Positions 21,113-34,320 of a stretch of DNA of 64,000 bases are shown one piece after another. The position numbers and the translations under genes were made by a program. The stretch covers positions 1,364,001-1,428,000 of the forward strand of contig JALDNG010000038.1 in NCBI GenBank assembly GCA_024349245.1, written 5' to 3'. The notes below the pieces were generated by a model. The model was not told the DNA's origin, ran no database searches, and saw only the letters and a program-made list of their open reading frames with translations. Positions within the stretch are counted from its first letter, which is position 1. Each line of letters opens with the position of its first letter. The stretch comes from Neodontobutis hainanensis (Eukaryota > Chordata > Actinopteri > Gobiiformes > Odontobutidae).

Positions 21113-24100
21113 ACCTGGATGACTGAGAACCTTCACAAACACAGATTCTGGTTCTTTTTTTGAAAGATGATTTTACAATAACAATAATAAAATCAACAAA
21201 AACATCTCAATTCTCCACTTGGGTCTGCTCATCTTCACATGGTTAATTATTCGCTCATGCTGTTCCGTTATTTGACACAGTATACGCTGATTGGTGGGCA
21301 GCTGTGGAGCTGACAATGCCTCAAATGTGTGTCCCTTTCCCTGCTTTTCTATTGAAACAGCTGCCGGCTCAATGGGCTGCACAGGTAACTGCTGGTATCA
21401 GTCTTAATAATGATATCTTAAGTACTACCAACATTCACAGCAGCAGAACAACAACAAAGTCTTATAGTTGGCTAAATTTAGAGTTGATAAAAGTAATTTG
21501 TTCACATACGAATATTATACTTATGTGGAATTATCAGAAATCTTCTTTTTATACAGCCTGACATTTAAGGTCCCTAATTGTAATGTCATTGACGGTACAA
21601 GGCTCTGACAGTATGATAACCTTGAGAAAAAGTACGACAGGATGATGGTATTGCAGTTACATCTCTCAAGGCCATCTTCCAAACTTAGCACAAGGCGTAA
21701 TATCATCTTTATAAAAGGTCTTTCTCCTCAGAGTCATGCCTGTTCAGTTGCTCTTTGTTTTGCCATTTTCCTGGTTTCTTCTAAAGCTGCTGTGATTGGC
21801 ACCCAGAGTACTTACTGTAAATAAATGTTATAAATTGACAGAGCAAGGTTTCACACCAAATGAAACCAGATTCTTATTAGTTGGTGTGTACTAAAAAGAT
21901 TTTAGCTCAGGTTTAAAATCCTACACCACAGTCCAATGGAACAGTTTTCTTCTAAACATTGTGTTTCCCCTTACATTTCTTGATTTATCATGAACAAGCC
22001 CAATATCAGAAGTAAGTTGTCTTAATGGGGTTTACACTGTTCTTTTCACACATTCAGGGATAAAAGAGATCCACTCCCAGGGTGAACAGTCTACCTTACT
22101 TAAGGTAAGAATAAAACAAAAGAACAAAGTTGTCCAGTTTGAGACCTATGCAATGAAAAGTATGCCAAATAATGGTTTTGAAAAGGAAAACATGTAAACC
22201 ATGTCATAGTATGAGACTCACAAGCCATAAATGTTCCAAACAAGGCTCTCTTATAAAATCATCTTTTCTTTTTTCTTTAAATATAAAGATTATATGGTAC
22301 AACATTGCCATATATTTTAAAATCAAGTGTTTTAGTCAACTTTAAAAGAATGTCTCAGTGCCTAAACTTTATAATTGACTATTATGACCTCTTTTTTCTA
22401 TAGCTAAACAAAGGAATTTCAGGTACTACACAGATTATTTTCATTATAAAATAACAATAAGAACATATTAAAGTTATACATATTTCTGGTCCCTTCTCTG
22501 TGACACAAAACTATCCATAAGACCAACAATGTGTCTATTTCATAATTAAGAAGTCGACAGTGAAAAAATGTGCTCACTATCTAATGGGACAAATCCAGGA
22601 GTATGTTCTTTAGCTGACCTGCTGTGCTGGAGAAGCATTGGTCCAGGGAGAAATGACTACTCCACCATTAGTGCATTAATCACATATCTATTATGCTTCA
22701 TGTTGTAACACTAATTTGACCACAGTGGGATGGCAAAAGGGCTTCTGTTCTTCACCACTGGATTTTCAGGCACTCTAAGATTCCTCCTCCACTCTCCCAG
22801 CTCACATGTGCCCGAGTGATTAGTGCTTCGGCAGAACATTTCCCATTTGATGTAGAGAGGCATTTGCAAGTCATATGGAATAATACATGGTAGATACCTC
22901 ACAATGGCAGAGCGGCTGTCGACAGCTGCAGCTTTATTAGTTCAATCCAGGCTCATAAAAGACTGACATGATGAGGTTAGAGTTCTGCTTTGGTCCCAGC
23001 ATTAGCCATTCTCAGGGACATTTATTCACAACTGACATTATGTCTATTTTCTTAAAATAAAGCATGCAGGTGTCACTACACTATACCGAGTCCTAAAGGA
23101 ATACATCCGTGCACTATTTCTTTCTCATGCCACATTTCATCTCTGAGGTTGTCTCACAAGAACAAAGTCAACTTCAAGGTTTGCCAAGAGGTTTTTTTTT
23201 ACTGCTGCATGAAAAATGACAGTGTTCAGAATCTGATTGCACCAATCAACCCTTTAACCTAACCTCACAAACTACACACCATTTTACAAACTGTTTTAAA
23301 TTAATTCTATGAAATCGAATATTTTGAAAAAACTTTGTTTGAGAAAATAGAGTTATGTGAAAAGAAGTCTGAAAGTCCATTTTGGCTGCTACGATAACCA
23401 AAACTTGTTGGAGTACCACTACTCCAGACTGTGTTCATTGTTAACCCATCTCGACAACTCTGGTGCTGGGTTTGGCTGCAATTGGCTGCTCTGGCCCGGT
23501 AAGTAAGGCAGACTGAGACCTTCAAGACAGTGGAGGCTGGAACAACAGAAGCCAAGGAGGAAAACATGCTGTTCGGCTTTTGCACCGAGCTGCTGTAGGA
23601 AGCGCATCTCCGACCGAATCACAAATGGACTGCGCTGCTTTTGTCCACGCTTTTGTGAATCAATGGAAAGATTTTCTACCACACTCTGAAAAACATTATT
23701 GCTTACCAAGTTTGTATTACTGTGTGCTAGAAAAGCAGCCATTTGAGCACCTTTGAATGGCTCCAACATTTATCTGAAGGTCAGATTCTGCATTATTACT
23801 GGCTAGAAAATGGGAGATTCAAAAAGGTAAAAAAAACTAAACAAAAAAATAAGGTCACGGTAGGATTGAATTGGCAAAGATTGAAAAAAAAAAATGATTG
23901 GAAAATGCACAAACAAGGCGTAATCACAGCCAAGTGTTGGGTTTAACATTGCTAAAGTATAAGTAAAAGTGTTCTTTTTTAAAAAACACCCATTGCTTAC
24001 ATAACTGCATAACTGTCCATTTGGCTATTTGAAAAGCCTCGGTTAGCCCACTTGAGTGCATATTGATTTTTCCATTAACTGACCTTTGGCAACTGAAACC

Positions 24101-27100
24101 CCCGCTGATATATGCAGACTTCAGAAACGGGCTGTAAAATAAAATGTTTCATTACATAAAGCGCTAAACAGTGTTGTCAGTTTATAGCTGTTAAACTTAA
24201 GCATTTATGATTGTAGTGTCTAAATGTATGTTGGTCAGAAGTCCTGAAATAATTCCAAGGAAATTAGAAGAATAATGGACCAGAAGATAAGATGCAAAAG
24301 CGAGGGCTGGCTACGAAAAGCATGGCTCCCACTACATTTCTTTTTCACACTTGATTAGACAACATTTGAACAAGCTTTCGTTTATCTTTTTTTAAATATC
24401 AGGCTTTTTTAATCAAGGTTTTGTTAAAAAAAAAAAAAGATCTGGTTAATTGCTTATTCAGCCTAAATTGTAGTTTCGGGATTTTGTTTATGCATGGCTA
24501 AAATATTGAGCTTTGGGTACTGGGAGTGGGAATCTTTTATTTCATCTCGAAAACAAACAACACAGACAGTCTTTAGACTAGAGGCTTTTTGATAACAACA
24601 CTGAAAGCAAGGTAAGTGTCTATTTGGTTAGTGTCAGATGAAAAGCATAAACACAATGGTTGGCCTAAATATTCATTCATTTAACATGAGCTAAACAGTA
24701 TTTCACCCATCCCCATTACACAACATCATTGTTACAAACTGATAGGAAAAAAATAACTAATGCATTTCTTTTTGTGGACCACTATGCAAGAGTTCAATAC
24801 ACTGAACCTTTAGGGATTTTAATTAATGTAATATTTTATTAAAAAGCAGAGAAAGCCAGTCTCACGCTAATCCCTCATCAAGGACAATGTAAGGCTGTAG
24901 GTAGTTCTAGGTAGAGGCAAATTCCTGATTGTCATGTTTTACTGGTCTAAACTCAAATATAGTAATCACTTTTTGCTCCATAATTTTATTCTACTGAAGT
25001 TCATACGTTGGGGATGTCACGGTTCACTACACAACCTTCTATAATCATCATCTACATCTTTATTTAATAACTTTGTTCAATCTTCTCAAAATTGCAGCAG
25101 CTTATTATGAAAACGCACACAGAAGCTCGCACAGAAACGGTCTTCTCTGCTCATGTACAGCACTGAAATCATGGCAGAATTGCAGACATCTTGGAGCCAC
25201 TCTTCCATGTTTAGAGCAATTTCAGCGGCCTACTCGAGTCGTTACGCACGCAGTTTGAACATTAAAGGCAGCGCACATTCACGCATTTGAGATGGCTTTC
25301 TCCCTGAGGAAAGGAAAATGACTTGTGAGCACAAAGGGAATGCATCAGTGGCATGGCATAGTGCCTGGTTTGGTTATAATTACAGGAAAAAGCAGCGCTG
25401 AATAGGCATCTTAATGACCAAACAAATTGTTGCACATTTTAAACCCATCTGGATAATTTTCTTAGGGAGAATGTAATTGCAGTTCCGGACAATTATGAAC
25501 ACTACCTTCAGAGTGTCGCATATAGACACAAAAGTGTGCATATTACACTTAATTTGTCTGTGTGAGGAAAGAGAAAGAGCACAGGTTTGTCCAAATGATA
25601 TATCGTTTAGCTCTGTAGTTCGTATCCTGTATTATTATTAAATGAGTTATAGTGGTGGTTAAAAATAAGTCAGAGTGTTGAAGGTGTAAAGTTTTTGTAC
25701 AGTGTATAAAGAGAAAATGGTTGCTATGCCAATATTCATTCAATTGGTATTTGGCTCCATCTTCTGGAAAGCATATCAAAGCATGCAGTGCTTAATAATC
25801 TGCATCTGTGGTTGTATGTCTCCAAAATAATCTCCATGAGGCCCCACCCTAAAATATGTTTTTTTTTTTTTTTTTTTTTAATTGGAACGATGCATGTTAG
25901 TGAACATACATGAGACACAGCCACATGAATGTAAACATGCCAGATTGTAGCCTTAGGCTTATTTCCATCCATTGTCAACATTCTCATACACAAGGCTATT
26001 AGACAATGACTCACACATGTTGTTGTTAAATATAAAATTCATAAAAATAAAAAAAGTGAATTGTTACTGTTGAACTCTCATCAGTGCTGTGAAATTGAAT
26101 ATTCACAGTTTACTTTTGACTTTTTCCCCCTCAGGGAGTTGCCACTGTGAAGTAATCCGCATGAATAGTTTGGCAATAGTTTCTACTCCCACATTCAAGC
26201 CACGTACACTAAACCCACCACCACAAAAAAAAAAAAAACTCAGATATTTACTGTAACCTCAGGATTAGAGATAAAACCCTGCAGACACCAGGTTAAGTTC
26301 ACAGAGTTACCACAGTAAGTCAAAGGATTTACATAAACTCAACGTGAATCTGAAATCACTGAAAATCTCTGTTTCTTCATTTCCAGGTTAAACATCCACA
26401 CAACATCCACACATGCAGTGGTATTAAGGAAACTCTCTTCTGAACCATGCATATTGATCCGTTTGTGTATTTGTTATATTTTGTGTACACTTGAGTCTAT
26501 AAATGACAATATAATCAGTGTAAAGGCAACCAAAACCTAGAAAATATAAAACAGACATTGTCAATAAAATGATGATCTTCTTAAACCTGTTCGTGCAGCA
26601 CATTTTGCAGATGTATGTTCCTGCTTAGTGCTTTTTCCTTCCTTGGTATCAATGTTGATGCTGCCCCTGCTGATGGACAGGAACTGCCTACAACAGCTAA
26701 AGTGTTAAGATGCTGACCCAGTTGTCATAATGCAGGTCTCTGTTTTCTATTTTAAAACACATCCACGCCAAGGATAAAATGTTACATACTGCCTTATGTC
26801 CCACCTCCTGAAATACTAGAATTTTTTTTCCCCTCTTTGCCTTTTGTAAATTTAAGCCATAAGAACTGATTTTGTAAATGTTGTGCCTCTAACTTATCTT
26901 ATATCCTGCCTTTTTAGATCTTGCTATATAAAACATGACATTTTCATCAAGAGAGAATCTTAAACCCTTTTGCAAACCCTTCTTTTCAATCTTTACACAA
27001 CTACTTAACTTAATTTATTTAGACTCATTGGCCATATTGACATTTACAATATACAAAACTCACACTTCTGATTTCTATTGACTGTGACAAACACAGGAAA

Positions 27101-28000
27101 CAGTATGTCAACATGGTTCAGCTGATGCTCCATTGGCACTTTGCTGACAAAAGAGGGCAGCAGAGATCTTTCAGCAGTTTCAGATGAGCCGCTGCGTTCT
27201 CCAAAAAGGGTAATACATAAATACAATAAATCAAAACAGTTATTAGTGTAATGTGACATGTATAATTAACACTAGGACTGACAGTGTCTTTACTGATTGG
27301 TTCATTTAAATACAACACATTGGCTTATGGTCACAATTGACATTTATTTACAAAAGAAAAAGTATTGAAAAATTTTGCCTCATTACTCAACTTGTGCCTT
27401 GAGAAAGAGTAATTATTGTCAGGTGTAACAGCCATTTTTAATGCAATACACTGAAAGAGAAACTTGTCATTGCAGGTTGTAGGTAGGGACTCGTTAATGA
27501 CTCAGGAATTAAGATTGTATTATCCATTTTGTTTTGCGTTTTAGCAAAATAAATAGTAGGGCTTCAGTGAAAGTAAATCCATTACAAACAGCAAACTAGT
27601 TTACACGGCATTCATAAAGTGATCTCTGAGCAACCCCATGGTTATTTTTATACATGAAAATTTTGCATTTCCCTGAAAAATGCTACTGCAGTGTTGTGCA
27701 TCCCACTGTGCTCCGAGCTATAGAGGCCTCTGGGCTCGACTTGTGCTCTTATAATACACTGCCAGCATTGGACAGATTACAAACTGTCGGCTGCAGCCTC
27801 TTTAGATAATCTGAGCGGCTGTGGCTCGTGGCTTTTTTGTGTGCGTGGAGTGTATCCCAGAGGTCAAAGCTGATCTCATCTCCTATTCGCCGCGTTCGTT
27901 AAGCTCCACTCGACTCGCCATGTCCAAATGGGGTAATTCTATGTTCAATTAAGCAGCAAGGCAGACACAGGACATTCAACACAATGTCAATGAGATGCCA
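21113..28000. other. Intergenic, no gene established
   Basis: AT-rich sequence with T and A runs (for example 25859-25879 and 26223-26238). A minus-strand pair of overlapping open frames (23307-23769) is discussed as a finding. A complex island lies at 27690-27930. No RNA gene was recognised. Confidence 0.6.
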
Positions 28001-28560
28001 CTAAGAGTGAGCTATCAGTTTGATAGACAGCCGCTGAGGTGGATAATAAGCTGTTGTATGTACCCTGATTGTGTGCCACCCAAGGCCATCTCCACAATTG
28101 AATTACACCGTTGCCTTGGTAAGTCAGCCCTGATAGGCTGCCTCTCGCTGCAAAAAGCCACCTCCTGATGACGGAGTACGCGTTGTAAGATTGCAGGGCT
28201 CCGGCTCGCAGCAGTGGCGGCCATGAAGCGGGTATAAAGAGACCCGGCAGGCCACACAAAGCACTGCAGTTGTCCTTAGGCTTGCTTCCAATGAGAGAGA
28301 AGCAGAACGGCAGCCAGCGAGGGTGAGTAAAGTAGGGAATTAGGGGGATGGGGGTGATTCTGCGATGCACTGTGAGCCAAATATCCCTGGGCTATGAGCC
28401 AAGTAGCCAGTCACAAGGATGGCGTGCCAAGAGAGCGCCATCCGGCCAGGTTGCACGGCCAGATAAAAAGCTCGGCGGGTCGCCTGTAGCTGAGCACACA
28501 CCACAGGCTCCATCCAAGTGTCTTTCAACTGAATACAGTATGTGCCACAAACTGAATGAC
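28000..28560. promoter_or_regulatory. Candidate regulatory island with TATA box and 5' splice site
   Basis: The GC content is higher than in the flanks and the wording is complex, without repeats. It contains TATAAAGA at 28233-28240 and, 83 bases later, a consensus 5' splice site GCGAGG/GTGAGT (junction 28322/28323). That is the layout of a first exon. The overlapping minus-strand 127-codon frame has no recognisable domain. It could be an enhancer of the neighbouring cadherin or the start of a non-coding RNA. Confidence 0.3.
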
Positions 28561-31225
28561 TCAGAATGACCCCGTCCAGATGTAGAATGGCATCGTCTTT
28601 TATTAAAAAAATGAAGAAAAATGTGTTTTTCACTTAAAGCTCCGACTTTGTTTAGTCACAGAGCTGCGTATTTGCCAGATCCACTGATGCTTGTGTTGCG
28701 GAGGCTCTGAACACAAACTCCTTTGGGTGTTCATTATCCCTCTGCCGAGTCTCACAAGAGGAACCGGGAAAGGGTTACACTTCAGGAAGAACTTTTAGCG
28801 CAGCTTACAGTTCAGGGTGTCAACAAGGAATGAGAGCAAAAAAAAAAAATCAAAAATAAAAAAAACATACCACCATTATTACAACAGTTTTACAATTTAT
28901 ATTATTGTTTGAAGTCTTGGGGAAAAAAAATACAACAGAAAGATATGGTTTTGACTGGGGTTTAAATTGCAGGTTTAAAGATGAGCATAACCCTTTCAGA
29001 AATGCTCGTTTCCTTGCATAGTTAAGGAAGAAGGAAAGCTATGTAGATGAAAACGATCTGCTTTAGTATTTAACTAAAAGCTAAAAAGGACAGTCAAGTT
29101 AAAGGGTCTATGAAATATTCAGGGGTGTATTAATTATTTCCTGTAGTAGATAACTGTCACCCCTAACATACATGGCTGCAAATAAAGATAAAACACCCCT
29201 TCTGTTTCACTGCCAGAGTTTGTATTATGTATTATGTTGTTAAATATATAAAACTGAGAGAATCATTATTAGAGTTTGTGTGTAGGGTCCCAAACCAGCC
29301 CTAACTTTATGAGACTGACTTTACAGACATTCACAAACCCAAGATGTGTTCTGAGTCTCTATTACCATTAAGTTACCCTTTATTTTTTTTAAGTTGTGAC
29401 CCAGCGTGGTTTTGGTTTTGTTCAACACATCCTGGTTCACCACTTTAAGTCAAATTTTGGTCCTGACCTCTCCAGATCAGGAACAGCCCACAGCAGGGAT
29501 TGAAGATGCTTTGAAATACCTGCCTAGAGCCATTACAATGCAGTCATTTAAATCTTTATTCTGTCATCCTGCTTTAACACGTTGTGTCATTTGGAGGGCA
29601 AAATGTTCACTTATTTATGTTCAACCTACATGAATAAGTGAAAATTTCACAATCACGACCAATTAAATAAAGTTAGAAGACAATATGTTCACAGGCAACG
29701 TTTTAGCCAGATTTTGTAATTATGTGTTTCTAGGCATCTGTGAACAGCGTTTTAGTCCAGTACATGTCTTTGTCTTGTTGTCCTGTGCACTTTGCATTTT
29801 CACCTTCACACTAAAGGCAGAATCAGAATTGCACACATTGTTTCACTTCTCCAAATCAACTGGACTTTACGAGAAAACAAACAAGCTAGAGTTCAATTGA
29901 AGTGGCCCAAACAGAACTGGTGTGAAGACACTTTTGGATAGAGAGTTAACACAGTTTTATGTCTTATAGCAAACAGAATTTACATAATTAACCTTTTGCT
30001 TAATAAATCTATAAAACTCACTTGAATTTCTAACGACAGATAGTGCCTAAAATGCACTGTGTTTAGCCTGGTTACTGCGTCTTTTCCAAAAATGTTTGTT
30101 TGTTGTTGGTAAAAAAGGTGGCAGATGGTCAGAGTCCAGAAGTCGCTGGAGGAGATTTTTGGGGCAGTCTCATTAAAAGCATGGGAACGACACAAAAGTG
30201 ACAAAAGCAAGAAAGGAAGCAGAGTGGTTTTAGCTTCACAAGACTACTTTAGAAAAAGATTTAGCAACACAAATCAGAAAACAACATTTATAATGATGGA
30301 CGGAATAAGAAAAACAATGTAAAAATAAATTGGCATATAATATATATATAATATATAAATAAAAATTTGTTAAAACATAAGCACTGCCTCATTCTTCCTA
30401 AATCAGCCATTACAATAAAACCACAGCAACACAAGAGCAGAACATTTAAAGTAGCCAGCGCAGATAAACAATCTGCCGTTCATCGAGTTATTATTGAACT
30501 CAAACATCTGACATTATTTCAGTTTCCTAAAGGACAATTATGTAACATACTCCACATAACAGTGAAACATTCATTATGTTTATGTAATCATTTCTAAATC
30601 TTTGCTTTAAATAGTATTATCTTTTTGCTTTTTAATTTCAAAATATATTCCCAAATGTAAGTGAAACTCTTTTTTGTACCCATTATATAAGAGCCCGTTG
30701 CTCTGTTATCAATGACAAATTCAAATAGAGTATATACAAAAATAGGATTTTTGTGGCATTGTGAAGGTTAAAAACCTCTTAAGGTCAAGCAGAAACTATA
30801 ATTTGAGTCAAAATGATTTCTCGTCTTAAAGAGAGCCGTTGTGTTGGTCATTCATGTGTGACCAGCCCTTCTCTAATAGACATTAAAAAGACAGTTGGAC
30901 TTTCATTGCCAAGTCAGTAAGACTGTATAAAAATAGACAGATACATTAAGAAAGAAGTGTCCATAAAATGCAAAATTTTATTTTTACTGGCATTAGATGA
31001 AGCCTTCCTATTAAAAGTGTATAATTTATTAATAAATGGCCTGTGTTTGCAGACGTATCCTGTGTTTGTGGAGACTTTGCAGTTTGGGTCAGGGACCCTG
31101 CCCTGGAACTGACTCTGTGGCATTATGGACAAGTTATACATGAACAGATCATGTAGAAACTTTGAGTTGCTGCATTTGTGTCTCTTGTCTGTTTGTATAA
31201 ATACTTTTACGTATTTTATTATTTT

Positions 31226-31243
31226 TTAGGGTTAGGATTAGGG
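31226..31243 (+). repeat. Short telomere-like repeat
   Basis: Three consecutive TTAGGG-type units are present, the middle one reading TTAGGA. It is the only place in the window where I saw this. Confidence 0.7.
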
Positions 31244-32480
31244 TGAGTGTCTTGTGTTTTGATTGCTGGGCTCTGCAGATGATTTCCAATGTTGGGTTGC
31301 AAATGGCAAATAAAATGAATCTAAATGATATACTGACTGAGCTTGTTAGAAAAAAAGCAATCTTTTTAGACTAATTACAACAGACTACAGTCTATTCTCC
31401 TTCACTGTCCCTGCTCTGGGACGACCTGGAGGTCAGAGGATAGAGGACACCTGTCTGCCTTTTCACTGGACACTCTCTAACTGATGATGGGTGCCAGCTT
31501 GGCGAGAGCTTGTCAATACAACTCATATTCTTCATATTTATAACCTTGTCTCCCTTTTACCCTAAGAGCCTGCGATGCATTATTTATGCCGCCAAGACAA
31601 TATATTGAACGCATGTCTGACACTTCCAACAGGATATTGTATGTTTATCCAAAATGCAAAAAGATTTGCTTGGAAGTCTGTTTTCATTTGTGCCTATGAA
31701 TGCATTTCAAAAGATAATGGGCTGACAAGTTGTTTGCTCAACAGTCGGCACGTGCGTCCCTATCTCCTGTTGCCTCAGTGTCCTTTGTCATGTTTAACAT
31801 TAAAAGGCCATGCATATTTAATCACCAGCATGCTAAAGTTTAGGACTCTGCTTCTGTTGCGCGCTATCTTTAGCATTGGGCTCAGTCGGAGCAGCAGAAA
31901 GGTTGGGAGGGAGGTAATATGACCTTAATGTGTCAGAGACAGAGCATCGCCTGGCTCAGCGCCTGTCAATATTACATCAGAATCAGCACTTTTCAAACCG
32001 CGCAGAGGCTACCCACCTGAACCTCTGCAGCATCAGAGCGGAGGGATGTCCTTGGGTGAAGATAACACCAGCGGAAGAGTGTTGCCCTGAGGGAATGTAG
32101 AAACCCAGGAAAACAAGCATAAATAAAAAGATATAGGTCATATTTTCTGGTGCATTTCAGTTCAAAACCTACTCCATGTGTAAATCCCCAGAAGCAGCGC
32201 AAGGTCCAAGGAACATGATGGTGATCTAAACTTGTTCTGCAATGTTCCCCCGAGCCAAAATATGTCAAAGCCAATAATATAAATTCAGTTTTATTGTTAC
32301 TCATGGAATTTAAGCATCAATGGTATTTACAGCTGCAAAACAAGGCCTTGCTTTGCTTTAATTTTCAGGAGTTATTCATGTAAAATAAGCACATAAGAGC
32401 CAACTTCCAAAATGTATCAAAGTTGCCCAAGGTCCAGTGACTTTGCCTCAATTGTTAAGTCAAGATTTATTTAATTTGTC

Positions 32481-32521
32481 ATAAACATATTTAAACTAAT
32501 GTTTAGTTTAAATATGTTTAT
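32481..32521. repeat. Perfect 19 bp inverted repeat with 3-base loop
   Basis: The arm ataaacatatttaaactaa is followed by the loop tgt and the exact reverse complement (32503-32521). It is AT-rich and would form a stable hairpin in single-stranded DNA or RNA. It does not look like a terminator of any gene nearby. Confidence 0.9.
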
Positions 32522-32594
32522 TTTATTAAAGTTGCATGTTTTGTTAACACATCAATGTACTAAACGTGTATGCGCACAATCCAATAGTTTATCA

Positions 32595-33250
32595 AGACCC
32601 GGGCCCTGTACTACGAAGCTGGATTAGGAGGATAGCAAGTTAAGTCCAGGGTTAAACAGGGGTTTTTGGTATCACAAAGCTCGTTCACATTCTATCGAGG
32701 TAGATCTCTGTGGAAACTGAACGGCTAACCTGCTCTGGAGCTGGATAAGTTAGAGGTAGAGGATAAAAACACAGCTCACTGACCAATCAGCTGCTGTTGT
32801 TGAGGAGGAGAGGAAAGACCCAGCGTACAGGGAAGCTTCTGCACAGGCCGCCGCCGACTGTGTAACGTAGAGGTTTTAGGGTTTTATTGTCAGCATTATG
32901 AGACAAGAGATGACACTGGGCAAATGACCAATCCAAGGTTTGAACCAGGTCTCCCATGTTTTTGCGTAATTGTGCTTTCCCATTTGAGCTAGAGGTACTT
33001 TTAAACGTAGACTCCACACTTCTGTTTGTTGTTAGTGTGTAGATCTGTGTGTGTATGTATTATTCATTCAGTCTCTAATGCTGTTTGTTTTACAATAGTT
33101 TAGTGTAATTTCATGTTGTTTCATGTTAACTCTGTGGTCACATAGTCCCGTCTCTTACTCCTGAGGAAATCCCGGGTTTACTCAAGGAGATGATAACTTT
33201 GCTTTGTGATAACACTGATCCAGACCAGGATTGTTAGGTTTGGTCTAACT
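32595..33250. mobile_element. Possible non-autonomous DNA transposon remnant
   Basis: It starts with GGGCCCTGTACTACGAAGCT, GGATTAGGAGGATAGC and AAGTTAAGTCCAGGGTTAAA, similar in style to Harbinger-type MITE ends of fish. The internal word TATCACAAAGC (near 32670) recurs inverted as GCTTTGTGATA (near 33201). I could not find a full matching right terminus or a target duplication, so family and ends are uncertain. Confidence 0.3.
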
Positions 33251-34308
33251 GTAGGAGAGACATTTCCAGGTGAACTCAAAGCCACTTGGATCACTTGCAA
33301 ATAACAGCTGTGAAAGTCTTCTCTGAATGTCTGATTTGCCTGCAGCTGGATAAATCCTGGATTGTCTTTGGCCAGTGATGCACTGCTGTTCACTGTGCTT
33401 CAATAACCCTGTGTTGAGGATGGACATGATAAGGCCATGTCAATATAAGATTTACTGGAAACAGGATGGAAAGCTAGAGCAGTGAGTAATTCTGATGATC
33501 CAATTTGAAATGCAATTCATCACGACCCAGTTATCTCGACCCAGGTCCATTGTACTGCTCAGTTTTAATTTGAGGCATAATTTTAGTGCTTGCACTGTGG
33601 CATATGCTCAAGCTTTGACCTTGGTTAAATTTCAGGTGATGTTCCCCTTTTTGCATTCGTTATCTGTTGAAGAAATCACAACACAAGCAATCTGGTCACC
33701 TTTATAGTCATGAAGATGAGATGTAGCCAGTGCATTCATTTCAATGACACGCATGGGCAGATTATGAATGCTAATGGACTCTCGGATGAGGTCTCACTCC
33801 TGTACGCTGTGTCCTTGTGGCTCTATCAATCTCATAATATCATCTTTCAGCAAAATGCCAGAGATGGATATTTAATATGTACGATCATATTGAAGATTTA
33901 TACAATGCCTGCTGGAATATCACTGGTAATCAGCCAAATTGAAACTCCATTCCCCAATATACTTTATATTTATTCATCTTTTACAGAATGTGTAAAATAA
34001 AGTAAAAAAAAAAAAAATGTGTTTAAATTGCAGATTCTTGTATTTTTACATCTCCATTTTACTGTATGATAATATTCTTAAATAGTTTAAGAAATTGTGT
34101 AGAAAATTTATCATGTTGACCAGTTGACCAAAGGGCCATGCACATGCAAGATAAACTCTGGTTATATTACGTTACAGAGCAGCCACAGCTAAAGCTACTG
34201 TAATGATCAAGAAGTAATGGTCAAGGTCTGCTTTAAGACATAAAAGTTTACTAGTCTACGCCATTAATTTTCTGGAGCAGCACTGATAAAATCTTAAAAT
34301 TCACTATG

Positions 34309-34320
34309 GGTCTAAATATA
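34309..34320 (+). repeat. Target-site duplication, left copy
   Basis: GGTCTAAATATA directly precedes the RTE fragment and is repeated exactly at 34957-34968 directly after its GATG tail. Confidence 0.9.

Larger units (their letters stand above)
28561..34308. other. Intergenic, candidate non-coding islands only
   Basis: Mostly AT-rich. Complex islands lie at about 31420-32000 and 33690-33990. A telomere-like TTAGGG triplet lies at 31226-31243, a 19 bp-arm hairpin at 32481-32521, and a possible DNA-transposon remnant at about 32595-33250. No coding gene was seen. Confidence 0.6.

Noticed and set aside
27120..27160. Another CTCF-like site (AAAGAGGGCAGCAG)
   Set aside because: Several positions of the consensus are not met, including the CCA start.
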